A DNA stretch of 64,000 nt from Metaruminococcus_A sp003150405 (GTDB lineage Bacteria; Bacillota; Clostridia; Oscillospirales; Ruminococcaceae): contig CABUBB010000007.1 of assembly GCA_902489745.1 (NCBI GenBank), positions 1 to 64,000 on the forward strand, read 5' to 3'. The first letter of the stretch is position 1. Each line of letters starts with the position of its first letter. Under the pieces are notes generated by a model, which searched no databases, was not told where the DNA came from, and saw nothing but the letters and a program-made list of their open reading frames with translations. A program made the translations under genes and the position numbers. Below are positions 1 to 8,979 of this stretch, piece by piece.

Positions 1-2906
1 CCCGCCGGCATATACAGAACCCCTGCTGGAAGTACGTTGGCATACTTGCCTTTACCATTTTTCCAAATGGTAAACAGGTAAAGGATCATTTGTAAATTGA
101 GACCATAATAAACATCGCTCAATTTAAACTTTTTGACACCGGATTTGTAATCTACAACCCGCACATATTTCTGTCCGTCAATTTCGCAAGTATCCACGCG
201 GTCAATGGTGCCGTGTATCAGCACCTCGGTTCCGTCTGCCGCAACAAAACGGGCCGGTTCCAAATCCTTGCTGGCATCAATCTCCAGTTCAAAATCAACC
301 GGGCGGAATTCACTCTGTTTAAATTCAGCAATTAACCGAAAGATAATTGTACACATTACACCGCGCAGGCGATAATATGCGGCGAGAAAACGTTTTGATT
401 TATCCTCTGTTCCTCCCATCACGGAAAGGATGTATTCATCCAGAAAACGGCTGACAATATCCTGAACCTCATTCTCAGATAGGTCAAGCATTCGGTCACC
501 GTATTCCTGAACAAAGCGATAGAGCAAATCGTGAATCGCCATACCACGTTCCATGGGGTTCAGTTCCGCTTTCAACCTAGGCAGCGCCTTCAGGCCATAG
601 CGGCAAAAATAAGCAAAATGGCAACGATAATAGGCTTCCATGCGCGAAGGCGTTAAATGCACCTGTTTTCCAAATAAACGGCGTGCAATGGTTTCATCCT
701 GAAGATGGAACATACGCGGCTGAAGTGCCTCATTGAGCCGGGAAAGTCGGGAGGAGTATTCTAAATCCTGCTCAAAATAAGCGCAAAGGGTTTTAACAAA
801 ATCCGTTTTTTGAGTATAGCAAACTGCAAGCCGGTTAAACGCCGTTTCTTTGGTCGGGCAGAAATAAAGGGGCGGCAGATTATTTTCCTCATACCGGATT
901 TCCTCACCAAACATGGATATAAGCTGGGAAATGAGCTCAGAAGGCTGTTTAACCTCTCCAGAAATATCTGCACGACGTGCTGTCAAAATCAAAACCTGCC
1001 GCGGAACTGTCATGGCCTTATAGGCAATAAAACGCTCTTCCAGCAGCTTTTTATGGTAGTCACCCTGAAGTTCCAGACCTAACTTGCAAAGCAGACTGCG
1101 CTCCTCATCCTTTAATAAACTATTATCAACCGGCACATAAGGGAATACGCCATCGTTGACGCCCAGCAGAAACAGCGCCTTTGGAGAATCGGTACGCATA
1201 CGCTCTGGCGAACCGACCAGAACACAGTCTACCGTCTGTGGACGGTCTGCAAGCTCACTGTTTTGCACTGCAAGCGCAAAAAGCTCCGCAAAACGATTTA
1301 AGTCTACCCGAATATCTCCCGCGGCAGTTACCATCGTATCAAGTATATCCATGAGAATTTCCCAAGCGCGCAGCATATCATCCGCTGCATCCTGTTTTTC
1401 CTGCTGCCGCAGTTCCCGAATCTGAGCCTCTAAAAGAGTTGGTACTTTGAGCCGTTCCAAGAGACGATAAAAAGCACTGCAAATATGTTTTACCGACGCG
1501 CGACGAGACTCTCCCATAAATTCTACAATGGGATCCATCCAAAATCGACGCATTGAGTTGAGTCGTTCGAGCAACGCCTCGTCTTTTGCAGTTAAACCGA
1601 CTGTAAATCCCTGCGGATTTGCCGTAAAGGGGGAAAGCCATTTTGATCCATCAATTCCCCACAGATAAACATAGTTTTCCAACTCGGAAATTTCCTCAAG
1701 GCAGTACGGAACGAGCGTACACTTGAGCAAATTTAAAATGGAGTCGGTTTGAAGCCGGCTAACAACGACCTCCAATAGATTCAGAAGGTACCGCACAGGC
1801 GGCAGATTTTCCACATCAAAACGACTATCTATAAAATACGGGATACCATATTTTTCAAAAGCCGACTCCAAAATATTTTGGTAAGAGGGTAAATCGCGAG
1901 TCATGAGAACAATATCCCGAAAACGCATTCCGTTTTCCCGCACCAGTTTCAAAACTCCAGAGAGCGCAAAGTTGACTTCATCATATTCATTTTCTGCAAG
2001 ATAAATCTGTATTCCTTCAGAAACACCTTCAAACCGTTCAGGCCGCCGTCTCAGGACATTTTGTTCCAAATGCCGCAGTGTCTCTCCTGAAAAACGACGT
2101 TTTTGTTTCAAAGAAAGCGGGCGTTTTACCACTATGCGGCAGCGTGCAGCAATGGACATTAACCGATCTGCAGTTTCCTTTACCGATGAAAATAGCGGTT
2201 CATTCTGTTCCATTAAATCCATACAAAGCGTAATGGTACAGCCAGATGACTGTGCTAAAATCTGCTCAATCAAATCAAATTCCGGCTTGGTGAACCCTTT
2301 AAATTCATCGATATATACTTCATACCCCTGGAAAAAGCGATGTTCCTTTATCAGTTCCAGCGCTTTGGAGAAATCATCCAGTGCATCCGCATAAGAGCGC
2401 TCTAATATCCCCTGATAAGCAGAGAAAATGGAGGATATTTCTTTGAGTTTACCTCCCTTAACCCCAGTGACATCAAGGTGACGTATGGCCTCGCCATAAA
2501 GTTCTGGCGTAACTCCGTTTACTTTTAGTTCCTCTACTGTTCGCAAAGCAGATGCAAGAAATTGCCGCGAACGGCTGACCTTTTGGTAGTGTTCCAGCGT
2601 ATCTGAAATTTCACGCAAAGCGAGATCCATCAACAGGATTTTAGCCGTTGTGTCTGCATAGCGTTTGGCATTACCCCCATAAAGTTCGAATACGTGATGA
2701 CACAGCCGGGTAAAACTATAAACCTCTACACGGGAAAAACCATGCCCGCCCAGCGCGTTTAACAGCTTACGCTCGGTTTCAAAGGAAAACTGTTCTGGTA
2801 CAATCAGCATCAATTTTTGATCGCTTTTTGATGCTTTTTGATAAACTGACTGATAAACCGCTTCACTTTTTCCGGTGCCGGCTGCCCCATAGACAAGCTG
2901 CAGCAT
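1..2906 (-). CDS. addB: ATP-dependent helicase/nuclease subunit AddB (C-terminus cut by window edge)
   Basis: AddB is the second subunit of the AddAB (RexAB) helicase-nuclease, which resects double-strand breaks for RecA-dependent repair. The frame is open from the ATG at 2906 to the window start, about 968 codons, against roughly 1150 for the family, so the C-terminus is missing. Residues 7-14 read GAAGTGKS, a Walker A box. Near the visible end are a Cys pair (RCHFAYFC) that fits the first iron-sulfur cysteine region, then GTIDRVD and VDYKSG, the RecB-family nuclease motifs. The remaining cluster cysteines would lie beyond the edge. A TATAAT-like box on the minus strand (2944-2949) is the only promoter element seen. 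addA would be expected just outside the window. Confidence 0.93.
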   Translation of the reverse strand, partial: MLQLVYGAAGTGKSEAVYQSVYQKASKSDQKLMLIVPEQFSFETERKLLNALGGHGFSRVEVYSFTRLCHHVFELYGGNAKRYADTTAKILLMDLALREISDTLEHYQKVSRSRQFLASALRTVEELKVNGVTPELYGEAIRHLDVTGVKGGKLKEISSIFSAYQGILERSYADALDDFSKALELIKEHRFFQGYEVYIDEFKGFTKPEFDLIEQILAQSSGCTITLCMDLMEQNEPLFSSVKETADRLMSIAARCRIVVKRPLSLKQKRRFSGETLRHLEQNVLRRRPERFEGVSEGIQIYLAENEYDEVNFALSGVLKLVRENGMRFRDIVLMTRDLPSYQNILESAFEKYGIPYFIDSRFDVENLPPVRYLLNLLEVVVSRLQTDSILNLLKCTLVPYCLEEISELENYVYLWGIDGSKWLSPFTANPQGFTVGLTAKDEALLERLNSMRRFWMDPIVEFMGESRRASVKHICSAFYRLLERLKVPTLLEAQIRELRQQEKQDAADDMLRAWEILMDILDTMVTAAGDIRVDLNRFAELFALAVQNSELADRPQTVDCVLVGSPERMRTDSPKALFLLGVNDGVFPYVPVDNSLLKDEERSLLCKLGLELQGDYHKKLLEERFIAYKAMTVPRQVLILTARRADISGEVKQPSELISQLISMFGEEIRYEENNLPPLYFCPTKETAFNRLAVCYTQKTDFVKTLCAYFEQDLEYSSRLSRLNEALQPRMFHLQDETIARRLFGKQVHLTPSRMEAYYRCHFAYFCRYGLKALPRLKAELNPMERGMAIHDLLYRFVQEYGDRMLDLSENEVQDIVSRFLDEYILSVMGGTEDKSKRFLAAYYRLRGVMCTIIFRLIAEFKQSEFRPVDFELEIDASKDLEPARFVAADGTEVLIHGTIDRVDTCEIDGQKYVRVVDYKSGVKKFKLSDVYYGLNLQMILYLFTIWKNGKGKYANVLPAGVLYMPA

Positions 2907-3132
2907 GATTTCACCCCGCTTTCAATCTTCAATTAATGTACTTATTATATAATAAATTCATCATTTTAGAAAGCAAAAAAACCGGAACGCTTAACAAAAT
3001 GTCGAGAAAAGAAGTACCGTGCAGAAACGAATTGAGCCTCATTCGTCATAATCGGCCCGCAGCCGCTTCTTGCCAATTTCCTTAAACCAACACTTTAAAG
3101 CGATCCGGCTTATATGTCATTTAAGCGTTTCA
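2907..3132. other. Intergenic region between spoIIR and addB
   Basis: It holds a minus-strand TATAAT (2944-2949) that may be the addB -10 box; no matching -35 was found. A short minus-strand frame ending near 3042 reads like a basic peptide tail but follows a stop and has no start codon, so it is not called. No terminator is obvious. Confidence 0.4.
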
Positions 3133-3735
3133 TTACCAATTCAGTGCATTTTTCAGGTCCTCAAACCATTCGACAACCGCAAAGCGCACTTCATACTGCG
3201 GGTTACGTGTAACCAGATCGGCCTCCTCTTCGGTCAACGCCTGTTCAATTTCCTCTTCCGGCTGGGCAGCGGGCAAACAAAGCGGCGGATAGAGTACACA
3301 CCACCAGTTATGACCTTTCGCTTCGCCAATGGTAATCCGCACAGCATCATACATACCCGCCGGCAATGTAAAGGTTTCATATTGTCGTGTCGTAAAGTAC
3401 ATATTGACTATTTCAGCATTCACCTGGTAATCATAACCGTTTGCATAGACTTCATCCTGTGCAGTTTGACGCACTTTTTCAATGTGATCAACCACGGAAG
3501 ATTTCGCCTCTTCAAGTGTTGTCGGGTTTTCAAAAAGCTCACTGGATTCGCTTAAAATACGATCACGCACCTTGAGTTTTAATGCCTGATCCTCATCGGT
3601 ATCCGAGTTGGCAAGAATGTGTAAACGGAGGACATCCTCTCGAATTTGGCTGCAATCCGTTGCAAAGGTTGTAATACTTCCAATAAGAATTGTCATGACA
3701 AGTCCGATTAAAACCGAAATTTCTATCTTTTTCAA
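3133..3735 (-). CDS. spoIIR: Stage II sporulation protein R
   Basis: SpoIIR is made in the forespore and secreted to the intermembrane space, where it triggers SpoIIGA to process pro-sigma-E in the mother cell. The 200-residue product has an N-terminal hydrophobic signal/anchor (about residues 7-26) followed by the family hallmark LRLHILANSD and KLKVRDRIL. Translation most likely starts at a TTG (3735), with AAGAAGGA about 11 bases upstream. A forespore-type promoter lies at 3770-3798, so the gene is probably transcribed separately from ispE upstream. This gene is strong evidence that the host makes endospores. Confidence 0.93.
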   Translation of the reverse strand: MKKIEISVLIGLVMTILIGSITTFATDCSQIREDVLRLHILANSDTDEDQALKLKVRDRILSESSELFENPTTLEEAKSSVVDHIEKVRQTAQDEVYANGYDYQVNAEIVNMYFTTRQYETFTLPAGMYDAVRITIGEAKGHNWWCVLYPPLCLPAAQPEEEIEQALTEEEADLVTRNPQYEVRFAVVEWFEDLKNALNW

Positions 3736-3769
3736 AATAAAACCCGTCCTTCTTTGTTTTTGTCAAACA

Positions 3770-3798
3770 AAGTATGGGCGGATCAAAAGTCTTTATAC
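3770..3798 (-). promoter_or_regulatory. Forespore (sigma-F/sigma-G type) promoter of spoIIR
   Basis: Read on the minus strand, GTATA (3794-3798) and CATACTT (3770-3776) are separated by 17 bases. This fits sigma-G-like consensus (GHATR, about 18, CATNNTA), which overlaps sigma-F consensus. The predicted start near 3763 leaves a leader of about 28 nt that contains the ribosome site. In Bacillus, spoIIR is transcribed by sigma-F. The assignment to a particular sigma factor is inference. Confidence 0.55.
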
Positions 3799-3869
3799 AG
3801 TAATTACCATAATAATCCATTTATTCTATGCGCCAGCAGGCAGCTTGCTCCAAAAAACAGTACATAAGA

Positions 3870-4727
3870 CTACCAGGCTTCAACGCCCTTTTTTGCCGGT
3901 ATAGTCTGAAATACTACCGGATACTCTTTTTGCAGCGTCCGACAGGCATACTCCGCGTCGGCCGACATACGAAATATGCCAAAAACAGCTGAACCGCTGC
4001 CACTCATCAAAGAGGCTTCAGCGCCCAGTTCCAGCAAGCGTTGCTGCGCGACAAAAACGTCCTGTATTGCAGTCACCTGTTCAAAGACATTGCCCATATT
4101 TTGGCAAACGGAAGACAAATCCTCATGTTCAATGCCGGATAGAATCGGACTCAGTTCAAAATGCTGTAATCCTTTTTGTTCATCAATAGCCTGGAAAGCT
4201 TCCTGAGTCGAAATCCCCTGCTCTGGTTTTACAATTACTAAAAAACAAGCTGATAATGGCCGAAGCGGACGAATCACCTCACCAATTCCGGTGACATGCG
4301 CTGTTCCGCCGACAATGCAAAAAGGCACATCGGCTCCCAGTGTTTTGCCAATCCTGCAAAGGGTGTCAACCGGCAGTTTTGCTTTATATAATTCATTTAA
4401 TCCGACAAGAACCGCAGCAGCATCCGCACTCCCGCCTGCCATTCCAGCCTGAGCGGGAATTCTTTTCTCAATTCGGATCGATATACCACCCGGCAACACT
4501 GTAAAGGCAAAAAACTGTTCAGCAGCTTTCCAAGCAAGATTGCGCCTATCGCATGGTACTGAGGAATTATCGCAAAAAAGCGCAATACCTTTCTCCCTTT
4601 TTTCCAGCGTCAGCGTATCGCTAAGTTCCACCGACTGCATAATCATATTCATGTTATGATATCCATCGGCACGCTTCCCGATGATATCCAGCGCCAGATT
4701 CAGTTTGGCATGCGCTTTGAGAACCAT
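3870..4727 (-). CDS. ispE: 4-diphosphocytidyl-2-C-methyl-D-erythritol kinase
   Basis: IspE phosphorylates CDP-ME in the MEP pathway to isopentenyl diphosphate, in the cytoplasm. The 285-residue protein has the family N-terminus (AHAKLNLALDI, DGYHN) and the GHMP-kinase ATP loop PAQAGMAGGSADAAA near residues 90-104; the C-terminal motif SGSGSAVFGIF is also present. Length matches the family. It is the last gene of a minus-strand unit, 12 bases after the DUF362 gene. In many Firmicutes ispE sits near spoIIR or sporulation genes, as here. Confidence 0.95.
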   Translation of the reverse strand: MVLKAHAKLNLALDIIGKRADGYHNMNMIMQSVELSDTLTLEKREKGIALFCDNSSVPCDRRNLAWKAAEQFFAFTVLPGGISIRIEKRIPAQAGMAGGSADAAAVLVGLNELYKAKLPVDTLCRIGKTLGADVPFCIVGGTAHVTGIGEVIRPLRPLSACFLVIVKPEQGISTQEAFQAIDEQKGLQHFELSPILSGIEHEDLSSVCQNMGNVFEQVTAIQDVFVAQQRLLELGAEASLMSGSGSAVFGIFRMSADAEYACRTLQKEYPVVFQTIPAKKGVEAW

Positions 4728-4739
4728 AACATCACCTCA

Positions 4740-5867
4740 TTAAAAATGGAAGAACCGCGGCCGCTTAATATAAATGGTATTGACCGGGCACATTTCATGG
4801 CAGCAATAGCATTTAATGCAGTTTTCGTAGTGAATATACGCCTTCCGTTGTTTCAGCTCAATGGTTTTCGCCGGACAGCTTTCAGCACACTTGCCGCATC
4901 CAACGCAATTTCTTCGGTTGATTTTTGGCCTCGAAGCAAAGCGGTACACAAGAGATTTGGGAATCCAACGCGGTATAGAGTTGGAGAAATCCACATCTTT
5001 GGTAGTAGGCTTTATAAACTCCGGGTAAAGCAATGGAGTATCACCAATCAGCTCTAGATCTTCAACTGTTTTGACACAAAGCCCTCTTTTAACCGCATTG
5101 ACTACCGTATAAATGTGCTTCGGATTAAGGGCCGCAATACTACAAAGCAGTAGGTCAATTTCATAGGGGTTTGTCCCTGCGAGCAGCATACCAGTATGCA
5201 GCTTACTCCCCCCTGAAGGCCCATCTCCCTGCATAGCGTCAATAGCATCCACAAAAACAATCGAAGGGCGCACCATTTCACAAAGGTCAACTAACATTTC
5301 ACAAAACCGTTCTTCCTCCGGGAAACGGAAATGAAGCTCAGGTTTCATTAAACCCGGAATGCAACCAAATAAATTTTTGACCGCACCACTTAACCCTACC
5401 ATACCATGGGTTTTGAATTTGCAGATGTCAATAATTACATCGGCTTCCCGCACCGGGTCAATCAGATAAAAGGATTTACACAGGACATTTTGGGGATTTT
5501 TCACTTCCCCATACCCAACCGTTTCGTTTAAAACAACTCCATACTGTTCGGCCAGTGTGGCAAAACCACCTGTACGATAGATGGAGGTCAGCAGCGGCTT
5601 GGTATACGGCCCGCCGGGACTGTCTGCAATTACAATGTCCTGCACGCCAAGCATCTGGAGCATTTGAATAACTGCCCCGACCACAGCCGGATGAGTTGTT
5701 GTGAATTCTTCCGGCCGACGTTTCATTAAAAGATTCGGCTTGATAAGCACTTTCATCCCCGGCCGTATCCGCTGTGCCAATTTCAACTGTTCAAATTGGG
5801 TTTTGACCGCCGCCAAAAGTAGTTTCGGCTCGTAAGTATCCACTCGGAGACAGCTTATTTGAGACAT
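4740..5867 (-). CDS. DUF362 domain protein with two C-terminal [4Fe-4S] ferredoxin motifs
   Basis: Residues 1 to about 300 match the DUF362 family (KPNLLMKRRPEEFTTTHP, DICKFKTHGMVGLSGAVKNLFGCIPG). The C-terminal 60 residues carry two ferredoxin cluster motifs, CVGCGKCAESCP (about 321-332) and CIKCYCCHEMCP (about 350-361). The biochemical role of DUF362 proteins is not established; the clusters imply electron transfer or a redox sensor. It overlaps the end of the aminotransferase gene by 13 bases, which points to translational coupling and a shared pathway. No signal peptide is seen, so it should be cytoplasmic. Confidence 0.88.
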   Translation of the reverse strand: MSQISCLRVDTYEPKLLLAAVKTQFEQLKLAQRIRPGMKVLIKPNLLMKRRPEEFTTTHPAVVGAVIQMLQMLGVQDIVIADSPGGPYTKPLLTSIYRTGGFATLAEQYGVVLNETVGYGEVKNPQNVLCKSFYLIDPVREADVIIDICKFKTHGMVGLSGAVKNLFGCIPGLMKPELHFRFPEEERFCEMLVDLCEMVRPSIVFVDAIDAMQGDGPSGGSKLHTGMLLAGTNPYEIDLLLCSIAALNPKHIYTVVNAVKRGLCVKTVEDLELIGDTPLLYPEFIKPTTKDVDFSNSIPRWIPKSLVYRFASRPKINRRNCVGCGKCAESCPAKTIELKQRKAYIHYENCIKCYCCHEMCPVNTIYIKRPRFFHF

Positions 5868-7051
5868 ACTTCTCGTTCTTTCACCAATTCTTCCATAAAC
5901 TCACCGATACGGGAAATCGCCTCAATCAGATGTTTTTTGGAATAGGAATAAGAAACACGGATAAACCCTTCTCCACTGGCCCCAAACGCTGTACCTGGCA
6001 CAACCGCTACCCTTTTAGAGTAAAGCAGTTTTTCACAGAATTCATCCGAGGTGAGCCCAGTGGATTTAATGGATGGAAAAATATAAAACGCACCCTCCGG
6101 CTCAAAACAAGGCAAACCTATCGATGTAAAACCGTCAATGACAAGCCGACGGCGAACATTGTAATCGTCGCGCATTTCACGCACGCTGTCGTCGCAGCTT
6201 TTGAGCGCCTCAATGGCTGCGTACTGGCTGGTCGTTGGCGCACACATAATGGCAAACTGATGCAGTTTTGTCATTTGCTTAACGATAGGCTGCGGGCCAG
6301 CTGCATAACCAAGACGCCAGCCGGTCATGCTGAAGGTTTTGGAAAAGCCATTAATAACGACAGTACGTTCCCGCATGCCATCAATTTCTGCAATGGAAAC
6401 ATGGGGCCTGTCCCCATAAGTCAGCTCCGCATAAATTTCATCTGAAAGGACAATAACGTTGCTTTCCCGCAAAACTTCCGCAATTTCTTCCAGATGCTCA
6501 CGGCGCATAACAGCGCCGGTCGGGTTATTAGGGTATGGCAGTACCAGCAATTTGGTTTTGGGGGTAATTTTTTCCCGCAGTTCCTGAGCAGTCAAACGAA
6601 ATCCATTTTCCGCTTTGGTTGGAATCGGCACCGGAACTCCACCGCATACCGAGACGATTGGCGTATAAGACACAAAAGATGGCTCAACGACGAGCACCTC
6701 ATCCCCCGGTTCCACAAAAACGCGGATACACAGGTCAATGGCTTCAGAACCGCCGACCGTAACAAGAATCTCATCCTTTGAGGCATAATGAAGGTTGTAT
6801 TTACGTTCCATATAGCGGGAAATTTCTTCTCGCAGACCCATCAATCCAGCATTTGCAGAATAACGGGTCATGCCGCGTTCCAGTGTTTCAATTCCCTTAT
6901 GGCGCACGACCCATGGCGTTTTAAAATCCGGATCACCTACGCCGAGCGAAATGACGTCATCCATTTGTTCGGCAATATCAAAAAACTTGCGTATCCCAGA
7001 AGGTTTAACCTGCTGCACCTTTTGGGACATCAGCGATGAATAGTCTATCAC
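5855..7051 (-). CDS. PLP-dependent class I/II aminotransferase
   Basis: Fold-type I aminotransferase of the aspartate/aromatic group (398 residues). The Schiff-base lysine is K238 in SKTFSMTGWRLG; NNPTGA (about 175-180) and SDEIYAEL are the substrate and PLP-binding signatures, and FIRVSYS near the C-terminus holds the carboxylate-binding arginine. Substrate cannot be read from sequence; relatives are called PatA or aromatic aminotransferases. Start is a GTG whose bases overlap the TGA of the Lrp gene (GTGA), and its own end overlaps the DUF362 gene. The linked Lrp-type regulator suggests an amino-acid-responsive step. Confidence 0.93.
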   Translation of the reverse strand: MIDYSSLMSQKVQQVKPSGIRKFFDIAEQMDDVISLGVGDPDFKTPWVVRHKGIETLERGMTRYSANAGLMGLREEISRYMERKYNLHYASKDEILVTVGGSEAIDLCIRVFVEPGDEVLVVEPSFVSYTPIVSVCGGVPVPIPTKAENGFRLTAQELREKITPKTKLLVLPYPNNPTGAVMRREHLEEIAEVLRESNVIVLSDEIYAELTYGDRPHVSIAEIDGMRERTVVINGFSKTFSMTGWRLGYAAGPQPIVKQMTKLHQFAIMCAPTTSQYAAIEALKSCDDSVREMRDDYNVRRRLVIDGFTSIGLPCFEPEGAFYIFPSIKSTGLTSDEFCEKLLYSKRVAVVPGTAFGASGEGFIRVSYSYSKKHLIEAISRIGEFMEELVKEREVCLK

Positions 7052-7527
7052 AGCAAAGCACTCCTTCTGCGGTCAGCGTTTTCGCCGCTGAGCACAACAC
7101 CCTTTTCTTTATAACGTACCAGTACAAAATGCGTTGCTGTGGAAAGAACTGAATCCAGCACAGCCAGGCGCTGCTGAACAAACATTGCAATATCTTTAAA
7201 GGTTTTGCACTCCAGAATGACCAGCAGATCATAGCCGCCAGACATCAGGTAAACGGTATCTACCTCGGAATATGCCATAATACGACGGGCAATATCTTCA
7301 AAGCCCAAATCACGTTTTGGAGAAACACGAACCTCAATAATCGCTTGTACCGTTTCTTCTTCCAGACGCTCATGGTCAAGCAGTACCTTATAACCACGGA
7401 TAATTCCCTGCTTTTCATAGGCAGTAATGCGTTTTTCCACTTCTTCAGGCGTCATATCCAACATGGCAGCGAGCTGTTTATTGGAGAACCTTGCGTTTTC
7501 ATTCAGCAAAGACAACAATTTATCCAT
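7048..7527 (-). CDS. Lrp/AsnC family transcriptional regulator
   Basis: A 159-residue regulator with an N-terminal winged helix-turn-helix (LLNENARFSNKQLAAMLDMTPEEVEKRI, given here as its outline around residues 6-33) and a C-terminal RAM/ACT-like effector domain containing VDTVYLMSGGYDLLVIL. Family members bind amino acids and usually control their own operon. The ribosome site AAAGGAG precedes the ATG. It is the first gene of the unit Lrp-aminotransferase-DUF362-ispE, behind a strong promoter and an inverted repeat, so autoregulation is likely. Confidence 0.92.
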   Translation of the reverse strand: MDKLLSLLNENARFSNKQLAAMLDMTPEEVEKRITAYEKQGIIRGYKVLLDHERLEEETVQAIIEVRVSPKRDLGFEDIARRIMAYSEVDTVYLMSGGYDLLVILECKTFKDIAMFVQQRLAVLDSVLSTATHFVLVRYKEKGVVLSGENADRRRSALL

Positions 7528-7571
7528 ACCAATACTCCTTTTTCAGTAAACCCCTTTTGACACAGCGACCT

Positions 7572-7597
7572 TGTTGCACGCTGTATGCGTTACAACA
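7572..7597. promoter_or_regulatory. Inverted repeat, candidate Lrp operator
   Basis: The arms TGTTGCACGC and GCGTTACAACA flank TGTAT and are an imperfect palindrome. It lies 15-40 bases downstream of the predicted start, a position suited to autorepression by the encoded Lrp-type protein. It could also be a leader hairpin. Its link to Lrp is inference. Confidence 0.4.
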
Positions 7598-7618
7598 TGC
7601 GTGCCGCGGGTTTGGTTT

Positions 7619-7647
7619 ATTATAACAAGATTTTTAAAGACTGTAAA
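7619..7647 (-). promoter_or_regulatory. Sigma-A-type promoter of the Lrp-aminotransferase unit
   Basis: Minus strand TTTACA (7642-7647), 17-base spacer, TATAAT (7619-7624). The predicted start near 7612 gives an 85-nt leader containing the inverted repeat at 7572-7597. Confidence 0.75.
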
Positions 7648-7651
7648 CACT

Positions 7652-8488
7652 CTACAGAACTGGAAGCTGCACGGGTTTATGCCCGACGAAATACGTGAGC
7701 CGGGAAAATCCGGCTTCTTTGAGCATTGCGACTGCCTCGGCGCTTCCTTTGCCTACATCGGCGGTACAATGAGAATCCGAACCAATGGTGATATATTCTC
7801 CCCCGAGCTCCCGGAATCGTTTTATAACCGAAAACGGCGGCATGGTTTGCCTCATTTTTTGCCGGAGGCCGGAGGTATTGATCTCAATGGCTTTTCCGTT
7901 TTGAGCCTGAATGCGCAGCACATCATCAATATAGCCCTCATAGAGGGCAATATCTTCCTCCCAGCCTTGTGCCATCATATACCGCAGGGGATAAGTAATA
8001 TGTCCCAATGCGTCAAAGCGGCCCCAGCGAACCACCTCAATAAGCTCGGCAAAATACCGCTCCAGCAGCTTTGGAATATTTTCCTGAGTATAATTCAGAA
8101 AAGCAAAGTCAGGACAGCCAGTGATGTTATGAAGGGAACCTATAATAAAATCAATCGAACCCCAAATTTCGTCCAAAAAAGAATTTGCTAATTGAGGATT
8201 TTCAAATGGCTGGCCGAGTTCAATCCCTTTCAACAAATGGGCCTTCCACTTTTTTTCTGCGCGGACATGCTGCATTTCAGCCAGTGAACTCCGTACCCGT
8301 TCAAGCACCTCTTCTACGGTTATCCAAGGGCGGCCGCTGTCGTCCATAAAACCATTCATATCACAGTGATCCGTAATGGCATAAGCCGCGAGTCCAAGTG
8401 CTTCTGCACGGCTACACATGTCATAGACACTGTTGCTCGCATCCGGTGAAAAATTGGAGTGGCTGTGCAGATCAACATACTGCTGCAT
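7652..8488 (-). CDS. PHP-domain phosphoesterase, histidinol-phosphatase family
   Basis: The PHP fold is shown by DLHSHSNFSPDA at the N-terminus, YAITDHCDM, IGSLHNI and TIGSDSH, which supply the metal-binding histidines and aspartates. The family includes histidinol-phosphatase HisK, and the length (278 residues) fits; no other his gene is nearby, so the substrate is not certain. I chose the ATG at 8488 because AAAGGA lies just upstream and because the longer reading frame (to 8578) would begin upstream of a likely promoter box (8544-8549). Monocistronic, divergent from the ACT-PFL-ATPase unit. Confidence 0.87.
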   Translation of the reverse strand: MQQYVDLHSHSNFSPDASNSVYDMCSRAEALGLAAYAITDHCDMNGFMDDSGRPWITVEEVLERVRSSLAEMQHVRAEKKWKAHLLKGIELGQPFENPQLANSFLDEIWGSIDFIIGSLHNITGCPDFAFLNYTQENIPKLLERYFAELIEVVRWGRFDALGHITYPLRYMMAQGWEEDIALYEGYIDDVLRIQAQNGKAIEINTSGLRQKMRQTMPPFSVIKRFRELGGEYITIGSDSHCTADVGKGSAEAVAMLKEAGFSRLTYFVGHKPVQLPVL

Positions 8489-8543
8489 TTTATTTGTCCT
8501 TTCAAACGGTATAAAAGTTGCCTTTTTCATTTTGAGTACATTT

Positions 8544-8549
8544 ATTATA
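8544..8549 (-). promoter_or_regulatory. Probable extended -10 box for the PHP gene
   Basis: Minus strand TATAAT preceded by ATG in the extended position context. The -35 at 17 bases (TACAAA) is weak, so this is a low-confidence call. Confidence 0.4.
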
Positions 8550-8612
8550 CATGAAAAAGCGATTGATTTGTACCACAATATTCACAATTTTGAAGGAACC
8601 GCTTACAAAACT

Positions 8613-8641
8613 TTGTGCATATTATGATTTCATTCTAAAAT
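8613..8641 (+). promoter_or_regulatory. Promoter of the ACT-PFL-V-ATPase unit
   Basis: TTGTGC (8613-8618), 17-base spacer, TAAAAT (8636-8641). The predicted start near 8648 gives a 50-nt leader ending in GGAGGAACCACC before the ATG. No other promoter or terminator was found until 18948, so it may drive all eleven genes. Confidence 0.6.
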
Positions 8642-8697
8642 AGATTATGCTATTATTATAGTTAGCATTGAAACTAAAAACATAGGGAGGAACCACC

Positions 8698-8967
8698 ATG
8701 CGAGCTGTTGTTACAGTCATTGGTAAAGACACCGTTGGAATTCTTGCAAAGGTCAGCAGTATTTGTGCTGAATATAACGCCAATATTATTGAGGTGACAC
8801 AATCGGTCCTACAGGAGCTGTTCTGTATGATCATGCTGGTAGACATCTCCAAGCTTAGCGTCGAGTACAAAACCCTTTCTTCCGCTCTTGATGAACTGGG
8901 CAAACAGATGGATATCTCGGTGCACGCCATGCACGAAGACATCTTCAACTCCATGCACAGAATTTAA
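8698..8967 (+). CDS. ACT domain-containing protein (UPF0237/GcvR-like)
   Basis: This 89-residue protein is a single ACT domain (MRAVVTVIGKDTVGILAKVSS at the start, given in part; then the second strand-helix unit). It matches the UPF0237 family of small ligand-binding ACT proteins. The strong GGAGG ribosome site is 6 bases upstream. It is separated by 12 bases from the PFL-family gene, and this pair is conserved across many Firmicutes and other bacteria, so the two probably work together. What ligand it senses is unknown. Confidence 0.9.
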   Translation: MRAVVTVIGKDTVGILAKVSSICAEYNANIIEVTQSVLQELFCMIMLVDISKLSVEYKTLSSALDELGKQMDISVHAMHEDIFNSMHRI

Positions 8968-8979
8968 AGGAGCAGATAC

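Noticed and set aside
2994..3132. Possible small basic peptide on the minus strand between spoIIR and addB
   Set aside because: The frame follows a stop codon and has no usable start codon or ribosome site.
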